Below, in pieces: positions 24,301-36,638 of a DNA stretch of 64,000 nucleotides (position 1 is the stretch's first letter; each line of letters opens with the position of its first letter). The notes under the pieces are model-generated. The model was given only the letters and a program-made list of their open reading frames with translations, was not told the origin of the DNA and searched no databases. This stretch comes from Latrodectus hesperus (Eukaryota; Arthropoda; Arachnida; Araneae; Theridiidae): the NCBI GenBank assembly GCA_037975125.1, contig CM075853.1, positions 73,076,109-73,140,108 of the forward strand, given 5' to 3'. The position numbers were made by a program, and so were the translations under genes.

Positions 24301-27300
24301 ACTACTTAATGATTTTCTCACAAATTGACCCCCCAAAAAAAACGGCTCTCACATGACAAAGGAAACTATGTATAGCTAAGGTTTTTCATGTATTTTTATC
24401 TGTAAGAAATGATAATCTTTTCATCTTGCAAGAAAGTTTGAAAAAGTAATGAATATCAACTGCAAATCCATCAACATTACAATCTATTTTATCAATCCCC
24501 TTACGTAATACTCCATGGATTATGTATAAGCAATAAGTAGCCAAACCAATTAGTAATGTAGGTAGACTTTGCTTACTCAGTAATTATTTACTTGATTAAA
24601 ACACTAAATTAACTTTTGGTCCATTCACTGATAATTGCATGAATTTTCCTAAATTTAAACCATTATTTTCAATAAAATTTTTACAATTTTACAAAATTAA
24701 GTAAACAATTTAATAATAATATCATTGGTTTCAGAATGCCTTAAAATGTGATTTGCAGTAAAAAACGACATTTCTTCCTTGTTTGTCAGCCCAATACGAG
24801 ATGTGAATTTTTAACTGTTTCTTTATTTGTTTTGTTGTAGTTTGTTGAAAAGTAACACAAAATATGAAGTGCTGATATCACACAACAAAAGTTTTGAAAT
24901 ACAGCCTCAGTCTAAATTAATCACATATCAGACTGCCAGATAATGTGAGATTTTTTACTATGGTAGATTCACCAAAAATTTCTTTGTGTTTGCTAAATCA
25001 TTCAAATCATTTTTATTGTCCCCAAAACTAAAATGGTTTTAGCTTTAGTTATTTTTTCTGATATAATTTGGGCAGCCATGATTTGTTATTTGCTGCTACA
25101 GGTGATGTCGAGGGTTCAGATGAAGCTAACAATTTGATAAGTAAATAGTGTTTGATTTTTTTTAAAGTTTTGCTTTATCTGTATATGCAAGCACTTGTAT
25201 ATAATCCATATTTGAAACACTGAAATCGCTTTTGCACATGAAGCACTCTGCAGAATAAACATCAACACACTGACATCACATTTTAATAAGCCATTTATTT
25301 CAATCTTGCAGTTCAAACTATTTGTCTGAAAATTCAATTTTTCTTGGCAGATTTAAAAAAAAATAATAAAAAAAAAATTCAAAATTTGCTAATAAACGTT
25401 CACTAATTAAAATTATCAAAAATGATGCAATATGCAAATCTTCACCCATGTACATAAACATAGATGAATAATTATTTTTGCAATTTTGCAATCATCTTAA
25501 GTAGTGTGCACTGCTTAAAATGGAATCCTTTGTTTGTAAAGACAGACAATAAACAATTCAATAGGTAAAACAAAACCTAATTTTTGGGATGGCAGACATT
25601 CATGGCCAATGACCCAAAATGAGGCAAAGATGAATATTTGGCAACCCTCTTTCCGGTTTGAAGAAGAATTAAAAGGAGGAAAAAAATTTTTTTCTTTTTG
25701 ACTATAAAGAAAACAGTTGAAAGAGAAAATATATTCCACTGAAATAAAAATTTAATATTATGACAAAAATATAATAAACTTAATTATTAAATAAAATTAA
25801 ACTTTTAAGCGAATTTAATAAAATTTTTTGGAATTTCAGGATTTATTTTGAAAAATAGGGACATTTTAGGATGTATTTTTAAAAACAAATTAGGAATTTC
25901 TGGGATATGAAGATACCTCTGATCCCTTTTATAGTCACATGCAAATGAACAAATATTTATAAAAAGAAAAATAGATAAGCAATTTTAACAAACAGCTAGT
26001 GATACCTTGAAATGAGAAATTCATGATTTTGATAACAAAATTTATACCACATATAATTCAAAGGAGGCAATATTGACATGGGATTTTAGAGATAAGCATA
26101 ATAATTAAATGTAAAATCACAATAAAATGTAACAAAAACTTCTGATGTGTAATTTAGAAAACAGAAATTATAATAGGTGAATAAATCATGCTACAATCAA
26201 TGTTAAAAAAATTATTTAAAATATATTATAAATTTATTTAAAAAAGTTTCTCATATAAAATCTTCTAAAAAACTGCCACATTAATAAAACTAATCATGAA
26301 TCAATTTAGAAATTAATGGATCATAGTCGACATATATGGTAAATAAAAGCCAACTATGATCAAAATTGGAATTCATATTTATGAAAGCAAATATAATTTT
26401 ATTTATCACAAAAGAAAATAAATCACTAAGTTTATTAGAACATAATTTAGTTAGCGGGAAAAATGCATTTTGTAAACTATAATATTAAGATTTTGAATTA
26501 TAATAAATTGTGGGGACATTTCAAAATAATTTTTATTTATTTTTTCTTAATTTAGCATACAAATTTTAATTTATTATTTTGTTAAAAATTTTCCAAGCCT
26601 TTAGGGTATAAATAAGAAGCTAAAAATGAGAATACTTACTTGTGGAGCCCCTTTTAGATGGTTCTGAATGTCCACCTGGTATTTCTAAAAGAATAGCAAA
26701 TGTTTTAAGATAATTTTGAATAGAAAATGCAGCAGAAATAGATTTCTTAAATCAAAGCAAATATCATAAGTATCTCACAAAAATTTATACAGAATAAAAT
26801 ATTTTGCTTTAAGAATACTATGTATCTTAAATTTATTAGCTGCTGTTGATTTCTTATTTTTAAAAAAATGAGAAGATCCCAAGTACCTGTAGTTGAATAG
26901 TAATTCAGAATTCATTCTTGCATTCATTATAAAATATTGCAAATAAATCATATTAGAGCAATTTTTTTTACATAAAATAGTCAGAATTTAGCAAGTATCA
27001 AAATATACTTTGATCATAAAAGAAAATGATGTTTATTCATCAATCATAAATTTGTTACAAAATTTGAAGACTGTAATTGTGAAACATGCATAACTTCAAT
27101 TTTCCAATCTTATCATTGAAGTTCAATTTAGTGCTCTTTTTAAAAATATTACTCATTTGACTTTATTTAACTTAAATTATCTGAATAGTTCAAAATAAAA
27201 TCTGAAAACAAACAAAAAGTATTTAAAATAAAATGTATTTTCATATGTAAGTATCATTTTGAATTATCCTAGGGACTAAAATTTGTTTACAAGAAAAATA

Positions 27301-30300
27301 TTAAATTTAAAAAAAAAATAATTAAGCTTTTATATTTACCCTTTTCTTGTGGGTCAATCAAGCCCATGGACCCCCTCACATAAACCCTCACCTAATTTAT
27401 ATGCATGAAAACATGTTTGCAATGAAGCTTCATTATGTTAATCTCACTTGGAATCAATTAATACTAATGATTAAACAAGCGTAATTTAAAAAAAATTGAA
27501 ATCACTTCAAATGATTCAAATCCTTTTTGGAATTAATTTCTAATAAATATAATTAAAATTTTTAAATTAAAAAACTTTAGTCTATTAATATTTAATGCAG
27601 AATAAATATAATTTTAAAATTAAAATAATTATACTTTTGTTTTATTCTACTGATATAACTTCATTTATAAAATACTTTGAAAACTTTAATATTCAACTAT
27701 AAATATATCCAGTTATTTGAATAATAATACTGTGTGAGTAGAAGCTATAAAGCAATTATTTTTTATCAGTTTTATTGATTTTTGTTAGAAAAGTAAAAAT
27801 AGAGCATATTTATCTTAATCTTTTCAAGAGTAAATATCAGCAAACAAATGAGTTACATGTCTATTTACTGAATTTAAATACAGCATTCAATATTTTAAAT
27901 TTGACCTTAATTTTGTTAACAAAGATAAATAGTTAGAAAACTAATAATGATATTAAAGTATGAGTCTTAATCCAAATATTAAAAGCATTATGAAAAACAG
28001 CAAATTTTATATTTATATCATTATTTTAAAACATGGCATCCAAAATCTCAATGGAATCCTTTTAGTAGCTAATTTCTTTAATATAAGACTAAGATTCTTT
28101 TTTCCCATCCTTTTTAATACTAGGTTCATACAATTTAAGTTTCCTGAGAATTAAGTAAAAAAAATAGATAATTAACAAAAGAAAGTTTAAAACGGAACAT
28201 AATTTTTTTATATACAGCCTAAAGTAAACTTCCAAATATACTTTTTAAATAAAAATAAAAATCTGTAAGAATAAAATTATTGTACTAGTTTTAATTGTTG
28301 TATTTATAAGACTTTAGTTAGCAAAATATGGCAATTTGATTGCTATATTTTTAAAACCATTGAAATTACTGTTTTTCAATGATCTATTCTATAGACACCT
28401 GATCTGTTCATTTAATAAAATACTTAACAAGTAATTTTGATACTACGCCTTTTGAAATCATATTTTTATTGAAGTGCAATCCTCACCTTATTATATCAGT
28501 TTTATCCATCTCTCTTGTTTAATTAGACAAGTTGATTGCAAATTTTACCTTCTTGTTTCCAATTAATCAAGAAAATAAATTTTGTGCAAAATTACTCTGA
28601 AATATCATGATTAATTTGGAAATTGGAATTTTATGATGCACTACTTATGATATTTAACAAAAATTAGTCAAAACATAAATCAGACCATATGAGATATTAA
28701 AATATATTAAATTACACTAAAAGTTAAGATACTGAAGTTACAATTTTTAGTTTCATAAATATAGACTATTTAAAACTCATTTACTATCAAAATCAAGAAA
28801 ATAAATTTATATATATAACTATAAAATAATATAAATTAAATTATTATAAAATACATTCTATGAGAAAGCCAAAAATTATGAAGTCATTGAATAAAAAAGA
28901 GACGTCTTCTTTTATTCAATGATTTAATGATTTTTATAGAATGAAAATATCATGTATACATATTTTCATTTTAGATAAATCATTAAATTCTCACCAAATA
29001 AATAATTTATATGAAAAATTCAGAGATTTCAATTTTATTTTAAATATTCAAATACTTCACCTGTTGTAGTGCTCTCAGATGGATTGTAGATACACTTCCC
29101 ATCAACATTACGTGTAAAATCAGTGACACAAACACATATGCCATCAGGACTAGATATGCTTATCTGCTTGCACATTTCATTGACTGTGCAAGAACTATTC
29201 AAAATGGAGCAATTACTTTGAATTTGATCTAAAGAATAAAATTAAAATAATATATTTCCATTGAACACAACAAATTTCTTTTAAACAAAAGTAATGTTTT
29301 GATAAATATAAAAGTTCCTTTAATAAATACAAATCATATTAGGCTTAATTGGGACATATGCTTTGCACCTCAGAGCCCTCAGCCATGAAAACAAATATAG
29401 ACACTGTAAGTCTTGGCCTTACTGCAGCTGTTGAGGTACTGAATTCAGTTTAGTTTAACAAATAAAGAAATACTATTTTTATCAAAGTTTTTTTTTTTTC
29501 AGAAGCCAAAGAGACAAAAATCAAAATAAGGAGTAATTTGAATATATAATTCCGCAATAATTTTCAGATAAACATTGCGAAGCACTTTCGGAAAAATAAA
29601 ATATGTATTTAATTATTTAAAATAATATAATGATATTCCAGTTGATAATGATAAATACAATCGATTAAAACTCATCAAAATTTTACCCAAATCAATAAAA
29701 GTTCATGTTAAGAAAAGTTTGTGACATTAAGTTTTCATAAAACACATAATAAAATAAATGTACAGTATAAATAAGGAAAATTATAATAAAATACTGAAAA
29801 AACTAGTAACTACACAGAAAATATTAAAAAAACTATTATACTGAAAATATTTTCCAGTCAAAATTTTTTTTGAAGTCAGAAGATTTCTAACAAATGATTT
29901 TTCAAAAAAAGTTTAGAAATCAAATATAATTGAAAAGCATTATACTTGAAAGAAAATTTCCATTTTCTTTTAAGATTAAACAATTTTTCCTAAAAAGTGT
30001 ACCAAAAATAAAAGTAAAATATAACAAGTATTTAACAGTGAATTACATACTTTTAAAATGTGATATGATATGATAACAATGAATTTGTCTACATTGTTAA
30101 GGAATCTTTATTAAATTTTTATATTAATCAAAGTTAGAATATAGTAAAGTTATTTAAATTAGTACAATAGTTAAAAATTCAGAGCTTCTGGACATTTATT
30201 CACTATTCAAAAAAGTTAAGGAATTAATTTCTTGTATTATCTATATAAGTTATAGACATAGATCAAGTATAATACCTAATGAAATAATTTTTTAGTCTGA

Positions 30301-31632
30301 ATTTATATAAGGAGCAGAAACAACTCCATTTCCCATCTTAAAATATTAAGACAATATGACATGGAAAATTTTTTAAATGGCAAGTTGAAAATTTAGATTC
30401 CAATTTCTTTTTCCATGTGAGCATTTTCATGTAAGTAAATTTCAAACATGTTAAGAATTTAAGAAAAGCAAATGGATTATTAAAAAAATATGAAAATTTA
30501 TAATCATTTAGTGTTTGCCCATTTTTTAAAAATTTTAAACTTGACAAATATTTTTTGATGAACAAAAAAAAAATTATTCCCATTTAAATTTACTTACAAA
30601 AATAAAATTGTGCACCTTGTCTAGGAAAATACCTAACACATGGTTAGATTAAACAAAATTTTATTCAATATATAATTCATCTTCTTATGCAAGTGAAATG
30701 TATATTCTACAGGAAAATTGTAAGACTGCAGTTAATTCGTTTAATATCAGAAATATTTATCTTAACAGAATTTAATATAAAAAACCAATTTTGATTAGTG
30801 CCGAGGAAGAAACTTCTATAAGTTACAAAACACATACTGAGACATATCAGTAATGGCTTCAGAATTTTAAAAATTTGATTGAATGACTTTCTCACTAATT
30901 TTAAATTTGTTTTGATTTCAGCTCATTTTTTAAAATTTGATGTAAAAATTGCATAAGAGATTAAAAAATAGTTTGAATAGTTAAAATTAAATTCTTATGA
31001 AAATTTTAAAAGTGTATTCAATGTAAAATTTACTCTAAATTGATAAAAATGAAAGAACATGAGTATTAAATACTTATTGCAAACAAGTAAAATACAGAAC
31101 TGAGAGTATTGTTTGGTGAAATCAGACCTAATACTGAAATAGTTTCATTAGAACCAGAGCATATAATAAAAAGGGGAAAATCAGTAACTTTCATACTATA
31201 AAAAAAGGAACTTTTGTCATTGAAACTGTACTTGAGATAAACAATTACTTGTAAGAACTCAAAGACACAATAAATAGAATGCCATAAAAATGGCCTTTTC
31301 AATCAATTAGTTATTAGCAATTGTAATTTCAATTGTGTCAGACAAATGACCCAATTGAAAATCAATAGAAACTACTAAGGAAGGTAGCAGAATATCTTAA
31401 ATCTTACAATTGCTCTTAGAAAATTTATATTATTATATGTTAATTGATTAATTGTACTACAGTGATTGTCTAAATGAAAGAATTTTTAGTCACAAAATCT
31501 GTATGTGACATAATAAAATTAAAAGCTTTTCTTATATAGTTTCAAAAATATTAACAATTTTTAAATATATAATAATAAAATAATTCTAATAAATTTAAGT
31601 ACTAGCATATTACTGACACATGAAAACTGTGA

Positions 31633-31729
<97 letters not shown>

Positions 31730-34700
31730 CATTTCCTCCAGTAATGATTTTTCCTTCTTATGGATATTAAAACAGACTTCTGGTTACAGAACTAAGCTTT
31801 TTAAACTGTTGATGATTAAGCCAAAAGTTAATGCATATATTAAAACAAAAAAGTCAAATTCTTTTGGCTGTGAAAATTAAATATTTATTGTAACACACAT
31901 ATTATCAATAAATTATTTTTAAAGCTTCCACATTATACAAAACAATACTTTTTACAATATGAACTTTCAAATTGGATTAAACAATTCATATTAATATCCA
32001 TTTTTAAGCATGCTGATTTCAATATATAATAAGGCACAAAAAGAAAGAAGTGACACTAATAAAAAGCATTCTAAATATTATAAAGAGACTTTTAAAAAAT
32101 AGTTTTTTTATTTACATTACTTTGTCTTATTCTACATATTTGCAACATTAACAATTTTTATAGAGAATTACCTTTGATATATATATATGTATGATAAAAT
32201 ATTACCTTTTGATAAGAATGTAGGAAAAGAAGTTGGTAACAATGGAGTCACTGATTTGTGCATTTCATGCTTCATGTTTGAATTATTTTGAAGTTGTAGA
32301 CAAGAAGGAATATCAATAGCTATATTTTGAAGCACATGAAACTGAGTCTTTGATGCAAGTGATGGTATCAAGTGAAGTAATGGAGAATTAGGTTTTATTC
32401 CAGTAGGAATATCAAGTAAAAGTCCTAATATGAGCCTTTTATTCTCTCGATTGATTTCAATTACACCTTCTAAAGTCTCTATAAAAAGGCAGAAATATTT
32501 AAAAATATGTATTTGTGTTAAATAAAAACAAATATTGAAAAAAAAGGAAAAATTGTAAGTTTTGCATTACAATCTACTGTTGTTTGGATTATTTTCCTTT
32601 TAATTAAAATACAGTTCGTAGAATGTTTTTACCATATCAAAATTAACATTATATATTTTAAATTTCTATATTTTAGTTAATGTCATTTAATTTTTAATAA
32701 TTTATTTTACATAATTTCTATACATAGCAATCAATATTTATTATTCCCTCGAAAGATAAACAATGATAACTAACAAGAGATAAAAAGGATTTTGTAATGC
32801 AAATTTATTGTATAGTGTAATAGTAAAACATGAGAAACTTAGAGATCAACATTTTGCTCTTACAATTATATTTCATAAGGTAATGAAATTTAGTTTTTTA
32901 GTTAGATTAAAATACTGCAATATTACAAACAAATGAAGAAATCCAAACCCATTTTTATCATGTTTAATAAAGACTGTTGTTAATGATAACAAGAACTGAA
33001 TTTCAGCCAAGGATGATTATCAAAAATAAAGGAAACTAAAATTCTTAGATTACACTATTCAGTTTGATAAACAGATAAAAAATATCAAAACATAAAAAAT
33101 AAATTACTTTAATTGTAAGCTTTTACACTTACATGAATTTAGTAGTAATGGTAATTTAATTTATTGGAATATTATTATGATTCTAATTATAGAGACTGAC
33201 AAGTGAAATATTAGACATAGGAATTTTGTCAATTAGACATATTTTATCATCAACAAAAATAAAATATACAAATAAGGTTCTTGCATTATTTAATTGGTTG
33301 GTTTGTTAGTATATAATCACTTTTTTAAATATAAAATGAAGGCTAATTTAAGATACTTACAATTCAATGCATTATAACTTTTAGGGTGCTTTTTCAAATG
33401 TTTATTTTGTAGACAGAAAATATTCATAAAACGTAAAAAAACAAAATTAAAAGACAAACTTTAATAGGCTCTAAATAGAGGTTTGATTTGTTTGTTTATT
33501 GTGCTAACACTTCTTGCACGGGAAAGTTAATTCGACCAGGATATAGAGTTTTAAGAGGTGTCTAAAAAATTACAAACAACCTTGCCTAAGTGATTCCAGA
33601 CAAGAATTGTTGAATTGAAAAACAGAGTGCAATGTATTCAATCATTAACTTAGCTTACTAAATGAAGAATTAAGTGATGATGAAATTTACAATAAAATTT
33701 CCTATTAAATAATAATTTTGAATTGGAAATAAGGAAGCATCAAATGCCTTAAAAGTTTAATATGTCTAAAAAAGTTATAAATATATTAATTATTTTGGTA
33801 GCCAAGCTACAAAGAGAAGTAGCAAAATACTAATGCTTTCTTATGTAACAAAATTTTATAATAATATAGTTTAAACTTTGCTCAACACCATCAATCTTTA
33901 GTGATACAGAAACAATAAGCACCAAAAGTTTTACTTATTTTGTTATGCTTAATAATATATTATATAATTATCTGCTTAAACTATGATGTATATTGCTTTA
34001 CTGTTATTTCATTAAAGAAAATTCCTCATTCACAACTAAGCAATATTTCTAAAACTTAACAGTCATAATAAATTTCTTAAAATGTAGAATATCTTAAAAA
34101 GAAATTGATAAATATTATACATACATTAAGAACTGTTTCCTTATCAAGTTTTTAAATGTTAATATAAAATAATTTATATTCAAAATTTAAAATGTAATAA
34201 TTTACATGCATAATTTTGACAAATTTCATATTTCTTAAAAATAAGTAATACATATTATATACATTGTTCTTTACAACATTTAATCAACATATGTTGAAAA
34301 ATAATAAAATATACTTAAAAAACAGTGAATATTTTAGGGATAAATTATGTTTCTAATATTTCTAAAACTATAAAACCAAAACCTGTCAAAGAAAACTTTT
34401 CTCCATGGCAAAATTTTTTTCGCAATTTGTTGATATTCAATTTAGGAACATCAAGGCTCAGATTAACACAAGGAGGATTATCACATGGATTTATATAAAG
34501 GCCACCATCTACAGCATACCCCTGTAAAGTATAATATTTTAACAAATTAAAAATTATACAGAACCTTTAAATAAATGCATTGATGAGACAATGCAATTGT
34601 TATAGAATTTTGCTATTTTCTATTATTAAAGTAATCTTAAATGATAATGCATTATAAGGTGTTTATCAATTGAATAGCAATTAAATGCAGAGACAAAGTT

Positions 34701-36638
34701 ATGACCCAAAAAATACTTTGTGAAAATATAATTTTACAGGATTAGGAACTCAGTAGATGTATTTCAACTAAAAAGGGAATATGCAAAATATATTTAAAAG
34801 TAATGATATTTTATCCATTGTTCATTAATAATTTAAATAATAACTAAAAAAAAGATAAAGCTACTGACAACAGCTAAAATGCAATGTCATAGAAGTGTTT
34901 AATTTGATTTTATGATTCATGATCATTCTTTGTGAAGATTAGAAAAATATTTAATTTAAAATGGTTTTTCAGGCACTACATTAATATTTGAAAAAATAAT
35001 TACAGGCACAAACTAATGAGTTACAGATTAGAACTTAAATAATTTAACAATTTTTTTTAATTATTACAAAAATATATCATGTAAGAGAACTAAAACATTT
35101 TTTGCAACAGGATGACAAAAATCTGGTTAAATAAAAAATAAAATAGTTATAAATATAATTATTATTACATTTCTAATGTACTATTCATTAAATAATAGAA
35201 TTCTTTATGTAAAGCCTTTTATTCATGTATTTAAAATTAACATTTTTATTTCAGAAAAATTTGTTATTTTACATTAAGAGAAAAAAATAAATTTTTAAAT
35301 ACAATTTATTCATAGTCATTTAAGCTTTTTAGATAAAATTTGTGTTAAAAATTAATTTAATTAATATTCATACATTTAATGTTATACTTGCTAATAATAA
35401 TTTTACACTGTCAGAAGTATGTTGAGAAGTAAAAAAAAAATTTTTTTTATAAAACAGAAAAGTATTCATATAATTATTTTTGTTAATATACATTTCTTCA
35501 AAACTAATCAAACAATTCTGAAACATAAAACTGTGCATCTGGTTGCATTATTTTTGCCCTGTCATATGGATAAAGATAATCAAAGCAGTATTCTTCATTT
35601 CACATCAATTACAACTGACACGAATGACAAAAAAATTCAATAATAATTTCTTGTTAAAGAATTGAAATATATATTTATGAATCAAAACCTTTCAATATAA
35701 TCCAAAGAAAATAATATGTTTGGCACCTGTTTTTGACTTATGAAGAATGAAAAATAGTTAGTCCTTAAATAACAAAATTTAAAAAGATGCAAATGAAAAC
35801 TATAAAATAAAGCATTTTTTAATGATTCAAATATAAATAACTGTTAAAAATGCAATGGGTTTATTACAGTTGAATTTATATTTTCTTCTCAAATTGCAGT
35901 GTAAGGTATTAACAAAAATACGAAAGTGGGAGGAAGTAAAAAGAGAAAAATTATTCAGAATTGTTCCTTACAGATTATTTTCTTCTACATTTAGCAAAAA
36001 TTATCAAAACACAGGACAATGTGCTGATTAGGTAAAAGCTTAGCTAGACAATTATAGTTTTAAAAAATGGAAGAAATGTTTTCTGTAAACTGCCGATGAA
36101 ATATATATTAAAAATATGTTATAGCATCAAATATTAGGTATATTATATTAAATAAATATTAAATATTTTACTAAAATTTCCATAATTATTGGAAATTTTA
36201 ATTACATAAATGATTAAATTACACACAAAAGTGTCTTAAAACAGTTAAGAAAAAAATTGCTGCATAATAAAAGATTAGTAAAGACAATAAAAAATCGATT
36301 TTTACATAAGAAGGAAAATTGGTAACCCTGTGAATGCTGCTTACATTACAAAGTATTACATATGTCACTAATACAAATTTTATGCATGTAAATGAATATT
36401 TACTTAGATATAATTGTAATTTATACAGTTATAAATAATATGAATACTAGGAAGCATAACTCACATTTTGATGAATTGAACAAGATATTCCTGTGCAATT
36501 ATTATATACAGTACAATTAACTTGTTGAGCTTCATGTATCAATTCCCTTTCAATTCTTGACCAAGATGCACAGGGTAAATCAGCTTTAACAACTGAGAAT
36601 GCTATCAAAACTAATAAATAAATAAATATTAGCACCAT
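18199..36638 (-). CDS. Type I membrane protein with EGF-like domain, six exons
   Basis: Joining six phase-compatible exons (174, 139, 273, 168, 45 and 185 nt) gives 984 nt and 327 residues from the ATG at 36,638. Residues 1-19 form a hydrophobic signal peptide. A cysteine-rich region follows (C23, C42, C48, C53, C71, C76, C96) with NCT and NLS glycosylation sites. About 105-195 has one cysteine and a Pro/Ser/Thr-rich end. An EGF-like domain spans C202-C241 with six cysteines (C202, C209, C215, C227, C229, C241) and the C-x-C of EGF folds. Then come an STTT-rich stalk, one transmembrane helix (about 268-292), a basic stop-transfer (RFRIFQHLRRRLR) and a tail with YEHV, LL and EDDDE resembling endocytic sorting signals. 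I do not recognise the family; a surface receptor or shed ligand precursor is inference. Alternative first exons are possible. Confidence 0.75.
18384..20536 (-). other. Intron 5 of EGF-TM gene, left part
   Basis: AT-rich intron. No other exon supported; no repeat family recognised before the transposon at 20,537. Confidence 0.5.
20537..20812. repeat. Left terminal inverted repeat of DD41D element
   Basis: About 276 bp matching the reverse complement of 22,194-22,470, starting CAGGGTGATTATAAAAA. Confidence 0.93.
20920..22001 (-). pseudogene. DD41D transposase, nearly intact, two frameshifts
   Basis: The original start is probably ATG at 22,001 (MSLPRKVRGELIKLYYQNGM). An apparent two-base loss near 21,937 then shifts the frame and a long open frame runs from 21,925 to 21,026. 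It contains a helix-turn-helix-like N-terminal half (RSGRPTVSED, ARGIARVLDIPNSTVRKLL). The three catalytic blocks are WTDEAHF, WMQDGAPPHIA and SPDLTPMDFWFWG, and all three aspartates are present. Near 21,047 a one-base gain after FVGLK produces an early stop. The original frame continues (DSIRREIGNIPRARL) to a TGA at 20,920. About 360 residues before damage is usual for this family. Inactive as it stands, but young. Confidence 0.88.
22194..22470. repeat. Right terminal inverted repeat of DD41D element
   Basis: Reverse-complement partner of the left repeat; ends ATAATCACCCTG against TA. Visible differences include one extra T in a T-run and a few substitutions. Confidence 0.93.
22473..23119. 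other. Intron 5 of EGF-TM gene, middle part
   Basis: AT-rich intron sequence, nothing recognised. Confidence 0.45.
23120..25340 (-). pseudogene. Possible zinc-finger (BED/TTF-like) transposon relic
   Basis: On the minus strand near 25,200-25,250 one frame reads ECFMCKSDFSVSN. This resembles the CxxCxxxFSVxxGG start of the finger in hAT-type TTF/BED proteins; the usual histidines downstream are not preserved. Near 25,100 it continues with a Ser/Pro stretch ending in KSWLPKLYQKK. At the other end (23,120-23,330) a Lys/Glu-rich coil with KKRKVEEDT and INELEKEKKTLLDNQ appears, as in C-terminal tails of such proteins. The interior is full of stops. The order of the pieces fits one ancient insertion in the intron, but the assignment rests on short matches only. 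Confidence 0.3.
25341..26639 (-). other. Intron 5 of EGF-TM gene, right part
   Basis: AT-rich, no other exon seen up to the donor of exon 5. Confidence 0.45.
26640..26684 (-). CDS. EGF-TM gene exon 5 (stalk microexon)
   Basis: A 45-nt phase 1-1 exon between acceptor ATTCTTTTAG and donor ACAA/GTAAGT. It encodes the short hydrophilic stalk EIPGGHSEPSKRGST just outside the membrane. It can be skipped without a frame change. Confidence 0.7.
28884..28922. repeat. Inverted repeat, 13-bp perfect arms
   Basis: TCATTGAATAAAA and its exact complement TTTTATTCAATGA flank a 13-base centre containing GACGTC. It would form a stable hairpin in DNA or RNA. It directly abuts the next inverted repeat. Confidence 0.9.
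28922..28988. repeat. Inverted repeat, 29-base arms with internal loop
   Basis: Outer arms ATTTAATGATTT / AAATCATTAAAT (12 bp) and inner arms AATGAAAATAT / ATATTTTCATT (11 bp) pair perfectly, separated by a 6x6 internal loop and a 9-base apex. It begins 73 bases past the donor of exon 4 in the minus transcript. Confidence 0.9.
29061..29228 (-). CDS. EGF-TM gene exon 4 (EGF-like domain)
   Basis: A phase 1-1 exon bounded by ATTCTTTAG and ACAACAG/GTGAAG. It encodes the complete six-cysteine EGF-like module (cysteine spacings 6, 5, 11, 1, 11), including DGICVCVTDF. One module per symmetric phase-1 exon is typical of metazoan extracellular proteins. Confidence 0.85.
29229..32205 (-). other. Intron 3 of EGF-TM gene
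   Basis: About 3 kb of AT-rich intron with a large TA array at 31,637-31,727. A less AT-rich patch at 29,360-29,450 is unassigned. No additional exon supported. Confidence 0.5.
31637..31727. repeat. (TA)n microsatellite
   Basis: Uninterrupted TA array of about 91 bp inside intron 3 of the EGF-TM gene. Confidence 0.97.
32206..32478 (-). CDS. EGF-TM gene exon 3
   Basis: Acceptor TTTTTATAG/AG and donor AAAAG/GTAATA; it enters and leaves in phase 1. It encodes a mixed hydrophobic region (RLILGLLLDIP, FHVLQNIAIDIPSC) and a Pro/Ser/Thr-rich end (SVTPLLPTSFPTF). A second donor-like AAAG/GTAATT lies 34 bases further on. Confidence 0.7.
32479..34382 (-). other. Intron 2 of EGF-TM gene
   Basis: AT-rich intron; a small GC-richer patch at 33,500-33,550 is unassigned. 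No extra exon seen. Confidence 0.5.
34383..34521 (-). CDS. EGF-TM gene exon 2
   Basis: Acceptor CTTTACAG precedes GGG TAT (GYAVDGG). It encodes a cysteine pair in NPCDNPPCVNLSL and FCHGEKF. The donor ACAG/GTTTTG is weak but gives the phase (1) needed by the next exon; reading through would stop within 16 codons. Confidence 0.65.
34522..36464 (-). other. Intron 1 (coding) of EGF-TM gene
   Basis: AT-rich intron with no recognised exon or element; short open frames here lack splice support. Confidence 0.5.
36465..36638 (-). CDS. EGF-TM gene coding exon 1 (signal peptide)
   Basis: 58 codons from ATG at 36,636-36,638, ending at a strong AAT/GTGAGT donor (phase 0). It encodes the signal peptide, whose core is IFIYLLVLIAFSVV, then CASW and two NCT sequons. 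No good acceptor lies immediately before the ATG, so the transcript may start just upstream or the exon may have a longer 5' part. Confidence 0.75.

Larger units (their letters stand above)
26685..29060 (-). other. Intron 4 of EGF-TM gene
   Basis: AT-rich intron of about 2.4 kb between the EGF exon and the stalk exon. No coding exon seen. It contains two adjacent inverted repeats at 28,884-28,988, close to the donor of the EGF exon. Confidence 0.5.
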
